DNA from: Melanocharis versteri
Lineage: Eukaryota; Chordata; Aves; Passeriformes; Melanocharitidae
Reading direction: 5' to 3'
NCBI GenBank assembly: GCA_013397845.1
Contig: VZTG01001065.1
Coordinates: 608,931 to 672,930 of the forward strand
Length of the DNA stretch: 64,000 bases
The notes under the pieces were generated by a model. The model saw only the letters and a list, made by a program, of their open reading frames with translations. It did no database searches and was not told where the DNA came from. This document shows positions 60,177-64,000 of the stretch, in pieces; the stretch's first letter is position 1; each line of letters begins with the position of its first letter. Position numbers and translations under genes: made by a program.

Positions 60177-62166
60177 TAATCACATTTTGCAACGACTGCT
60201 AGGCCTTCAAGGGTGCTGGGGGAAAACCTGAGGGTGAGATCCTGCCTGTTCCCTTTCAGCTGTGTGCTTAGAGGCAAATAAGAAGCCCTGAAAAGTTATT
60301 TGTTTTGAATCTCATGATTTTCAAGAGCCTTGCCCCTGACGGCTGAGTGTTTGGGGTTAGCTACGCAGAGCAAACATCCTGAACTTGGGCTCCTGACCCT
60401 GCTTTGAGTGTTTTGCTTTTCAGACCCAGAAGGTTCCCAAGAGAGGAGAAAGGAAACTGAGTGGCTATTTTTAAACCCTTGCAGTTGCCTTCCTGCCTTA
60501 TATTATTTATTATCCATTATCAGAAGTGTTTTTCCCCTGAAACCATCTTTAGTGGTCAACCGAGGGACAGTGAAAATTGCCCATCAAACAGAGCTGCATC
60601 TTTCTGCAGAGGTCAGACGAAGCTGGAGGCTCTGGGAGGGCTTTGCCAGCTGAAAATGAGTGGTGCTGTTGTTTGTTGTGTGCACTCGAGCGGTGCCAAG
60701 CGATTCCAGGGGTGGGCTGTGATTACTCTGCCCGAAGACTCAAACATGAAGCAAAGCAGAGCCTCCCTCCCAAATATTTCACAGGCCAGAGAGGCAACAC
60801 TGATTTCTGCTGGAAAATCGGTCCCTGCCTCTGATTTTGGCGTGTCCTGAGCACACCACTGAGTCTCACAGCACATCTTGCAGTGCCACGTGGTTCCTGC
60901 ATGGTGTGTCTGTGGGGCTGGGGACACCTCTGCGGGGAGCAGCATCACATCCTTCTGCGGTGGAGAGAGCTCCAGTGACCTACCCGGCACTGCAGGGTGA
61001 CCTGGGCAGGGATCAGGGCTGGATCTCTGCGCCTGGGCAGGGTTAAAAACGTGCATTGCTCCCCAAAGGTGTGGGGCTGCCCTGGGCAGGGATCAGGGCT
61101 GGATCTCTGCGCCTGGGCAGGGTTAAAAACGTGCATTGCTCCCCAAAGGTGTGGGGCTGCCCTGGGCAGTGCGAGGCCCTGCTGCTGGGCCAGGTCCCCG
61201 TTCCCAGGGTGTCCAGGAAGTCCCCTTTGACCTCTTTGGCTCCAGATAAAGCAGGACAATAGCCCGCGTTGTCCTGGCTCATCCTTCTGCCTGGTAAACT
61301 TTCCAGTTTGAAGCCTATCACAGCCTGGCAGCTTTGTTAATCCCTTCCTGCCCGGGCAGGAGCTGCTGGTGCCCTGGGCAGAGCCGGACGTGTGAGCCTT
61401 GGCTCCACGTCCTCGCTGGAAATAAAGCTGCAGGGCTGGGAGGCCGATGTTATTTCAGCTGCAGAGGGAGCTGAGGCACGAACGTCCGGGTTTTTGGTGG
61501 TGTCAGCAGCAGCTGCCCGGACCCGGTGATGCAGTTTCTCAGCAGTGCGTGAGGAGGGAAGGGGAAGAGCAGGGGAGAGGGCTGGAGCACGCTGTGCTCA
61601 GCTCAGGGGGCCGATGGATGACAAACAGTTTTGCCCATTTCCCTCTGCCTCTGAAAACAAAATTACGTTGCAGGGGTTCTCTAAAGTGGGATCTGCAGCC
61701 CCGCTGTCCCCCAGGCTCGTTTTGCTTTCCCAGAGCCCCTGCTGGGCCGAGCGCAGGTGCCCCACCGCTGATCCCCCCCTTGCCCGTGCATGGGGGGCCT
61801 GGCAGTGGCTCACCGCGGGTCACATCACTGCTCTCGCAGGGGACACTGCCTGCTGCCCCCGCGGGGCCGTGACCTTGTCACACCATAAAGCCCAGCTGCG
61901 GCCAGCGAGGGGCTGGGCAGCGCCCCGAGCGCTGCTGGTGGGGGCTGAGATAATGCTCCGATGAAACACGTGCTGATGATGTTCAGGCGCCGGCAGTTAA
62001 CACTTTTTCTTTGGCTAGTGGTGTGCGAACCCCAGGTGCTTCACGAGCACCTGGTGACGCAAAGATCCTCTCCCGGAGCCGTTGTCACCTGCGTGACTTT
62101 GCTCCCTCCCATCGACGGCAACACCCCGCTGTTTCCCCCGCCCAGCTGGGGCTCCGGCCGCTCCGG
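60177..62166. other. Putative intron or intergenic DNA, no gene seen
   Basis: About 2 kb with an 80-bp tandem duplication (61001-61160) and GC-rich sequence approaching the gap. No recognisable exon. Confidence 0.45.
61001..61160. repeat. 80-bp perfect tandem duplication
   Basis: 61001-61080 and 61081-61160 are identical by inspection; a third unit starts (CCTGGGCAG) at 61161 and then diverges. Perfect identity points to a recent event or an assembly slip. Confidence 0.95.
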
Positions 62167-62571
62167 NNNNNNNNNNNNNNNNNNNNNNNNNNNNNNNNNN
62201 NNNNNNNNNNNNNNNNNNNNNNNNNNNNNNNNNNNNNNNNNNNNNNNNNNNNNNNNNNNNNNNNNNNNNNNNNNNNNNNNNNNNNNNNNNNNNNNNNNNN
62301 NNNNNNNNNNNNNNNNNNNNNNNNNNNNNNNNNNNNNNNNNNNNNNNNNNNNNNNNNNNNNNNNNNNNNNNNNNNNNNNNNNNNNNNNNNNNNNNNNNNN
62401 NNNNNNNNNNNNNNNNNNNNNNNNNNNNNNNNNNNNNNNNNNNNNNNNNNNNNNNNNNNNNNNNNNNNNNNNNNNNNNNNNNNNNNNNNNNNNNNNNNNN
62501 NNNNNNNNNNNNNNNNNNNNNNNNNNNNNNNNNNNNNNNNNNNNNNNNNNNNNNNNNNNNNNNNNNNNNNN
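62167..62571. other. Assembly gap (405 N)
   Basis: Run of N with CpG-rich sequence on both sides, so a CpG island may be hidden here. Confidence 0.99.
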
Positions 62572-62639
62572 CCCGGAGTTTGTGGGCGCGCACGGGGTGT
62601 TTTCGCAGAATTCGCGGAGTGGTTTCGGTTCGGAGGGAG

Positions 62640-62925
62640 CGTAAAGATCATCCTGCCGCACGGCCTGCCGTGGGCAGGGACTCCTTCCACCGTCCCAGGT
62701 TCTCCAAGCAGCGTCCAGCCTGGCCTGGAACGCTTCCAGGGATGGGGCAGCCACAGCTTCTCTGGGAAACCTCAACACCCTCTCAGGGAAGAATTTCTTC
62801 CTAATATCTAATCTAAATCTACCCTCCTTGAGCTTAAAGCCATTCCCCCTTGTCCTATTGCTCTCTGCCCTTCCAAAAGTCCCTCTCCAGCCTTCGTGTA
62901 GGCCCCTTTAGGTACTTCAGGTGTT
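62640..62925 (-). mobile_element. CR1 LINE 3' end fragment
   Basis: Antisense CR1 on the + strand: GTAAAGATCATCCTG, GGGCAGGGACTCCTTCCACC, CTTCCAGGGATGGGGCAGCC, TTCTTCCTAATATCTAATC, AAGCCATTCCCCCTTGTCC, then GTCCCTCTCCAGCCTTCGTG. It is 5'-truncated. Confidence 0.92.
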
Positions 62926-64000
62926 TCGTTTTATTGAATAAATGGGTGCCCCTGCTTGGCTTTCTTTTTTGCTGTGAGTCCCTGTGCCCCGGGGACTGGC
63001 AGGCAGCTGCCAGGCTCTGTTAGGAGAAACCAGATGCTCTCCCTCCAGGCACCCAGGGAAAGAGGCAGATTGTTGAAACTTCGGGCTTTTAATATTTCAT
63101 TTGAGACTTTGGCTGCGGGAGGCAGGAGTCTGCTCAGATCTGAGCTGCTTGTAAAGGCTCCAGGCTTGTCCAAACCACAAAAGTGTCCTCTGGGAAGGTT
63201 ACGGGCATCGGGAGGACTTTCCTGGAGGATGCAAAATATTTGTGCTTGCTTGGATTCGACCTCGGGTGGTTCAAAGTCAGGCGGGTCCCAGCGAGGCGCG
63301 AGTGCTTTGTTGATGGCAGCTGCATGTGGAGGCACCCGAAATAATCTGAGTCAGAGCTGGGCCTTTTATCTTAGTAATGGATGATCGTCATCGGTGCGGT
63401 GGGAGTGTCACTGGTGGGGAGCAAACGGTGTGTGAGGAGAAGCTCGGCGGGAGGGAGGTTTTGGCGCCCAGAAGTCGCAGCCCTGGCGGTGCAGGGGTTA
63501 ATCCCAGCGAGGGTCAGCAAGCCTGGCTTTGCTGGGATTTGGAGCCAGCTGCAGATGTGCTGCTCTGGATGCTTCCCGCTGGAATGGGGGCGGCGGAGGG
63601 GGGGGAATCACCGCTAAAGCCTCTTTAGTTGCTGTGCAGATATCCGCTGAGGGCAGCCAGTGTTTCGGGGAGGGCAGTGGCTCCTTCTCCCGGTGCCAAA
63701 CGATCAACCCCACAACCTGTGATGGAAACTCTTGCTCAGCCACGGGCAGGAAGGGATGAGCTCAGGCTCCGGCTGTCCCGCTTCACCTCTGGCCTGGTGG
63801 CAGCGGCTCATCAGCTCTGCAGAGAGTTCACGAAAGCTCCATCCAGCTTGTTTTCCCCCCCTCTCTCCCCTCCCCGCTCGCCTCTCCTGGGGGTGGGCGT
63901 TCTGACATGGTTTGGAGTACATCATCTGGTTCGTGTTATGCCTGGCAGGAAGTCCAGCCTCGCCGGCCCGCGGCGCTCCGGGAGGCGGAGGGGCCGCGTT
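62926..64000. other. Non-coding; GC-rich at the window edge
   Basis: No exon recognised. The last 70 bp (from about 63930) become strongly CpG-rich, which may be the start of another CpG island or alternative promoter continuing beyond the window. Confidence 0.4.

Noticed and set aside
1..64000. CRISPR arrays, operons, phage or other bacterial systems
   Set aside because: Introns, poly(A) signals, CR1 elements and gene content are those of a bird nuclear genome; the tandem repeats lack CRISPR spacer structure.

Overview
The window looks like a piece of a bird nuclear genome assembly. It holds several CR1 LINE 3' ends (the dominant avian retroposon), compact vertebrate genes with GT-AG introns, GC-rich intergenic DNA and runs of N. 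A passerine is possible from general impression, but the sequence does not prove it. All recognised genes but one lie on the + strand. The order RPL7A(-)/MED22/SURF6/GBGT1 is the known vertebrate 'surfeit' synteny block (human 9q34 equivalent).

Layout. 1-349: first exon of RPL7A (minus strand) and a very short bidirectional CpG promoter shared with MED22; the promoter carries a perfect TCTCGCGAGA palindrome. 350-6345: MED22 (Mediator head subunit), with a long 203-aa and a short 140-aa isoform whose choice depends on one 5' splice site. 6540-9452: SURF6 (nucleolar ribosome-biogenesis protein, 357 aa, four coding exons). 9175-16319: a 3.4-kb block present twice around a 313-bp gap, almost certainly an unmerged contig overlap. 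16918-22708: a complete six-coding-exon GBGT1 (Forssman synthase, GT6 family, 344 aa) with the residues expected of an active enzyme. 23571-43061: about 19 kb with no convincing gene, but with CpG-rich stretches, minisatellites, a gap and a CR1. 43062-43184: a single convincing first coding exon (41 codons, phase 0, strong donor) behind a CpG-rich promoter; by synteny it may be an alternative first exon of RALGDS, which I could not confirm. 43185-64000: probably intron or intergenic DNA with a likely solo LTR, CR1 copies, tandem repeats, a second mis-assembly cluster (56711-60176) and a 405-bp gap.

Functionally this is a housekeeping cluster (ribosomal protein, Mediator subunit, ribosome-biogenesis factor) followed by a glycolipid-modifying Golgi enzyme. 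I found no undescribed gene system. The points most worth following up are the GBGT1 active-site state, the unidentified exon at 43062, the promoter motif at 298, and two assembly duplications that would mislead any gene-copy or repeat analysis. Many long open frames in the GC-rich parts have no family resemblance, splice structure or start context and were left out.
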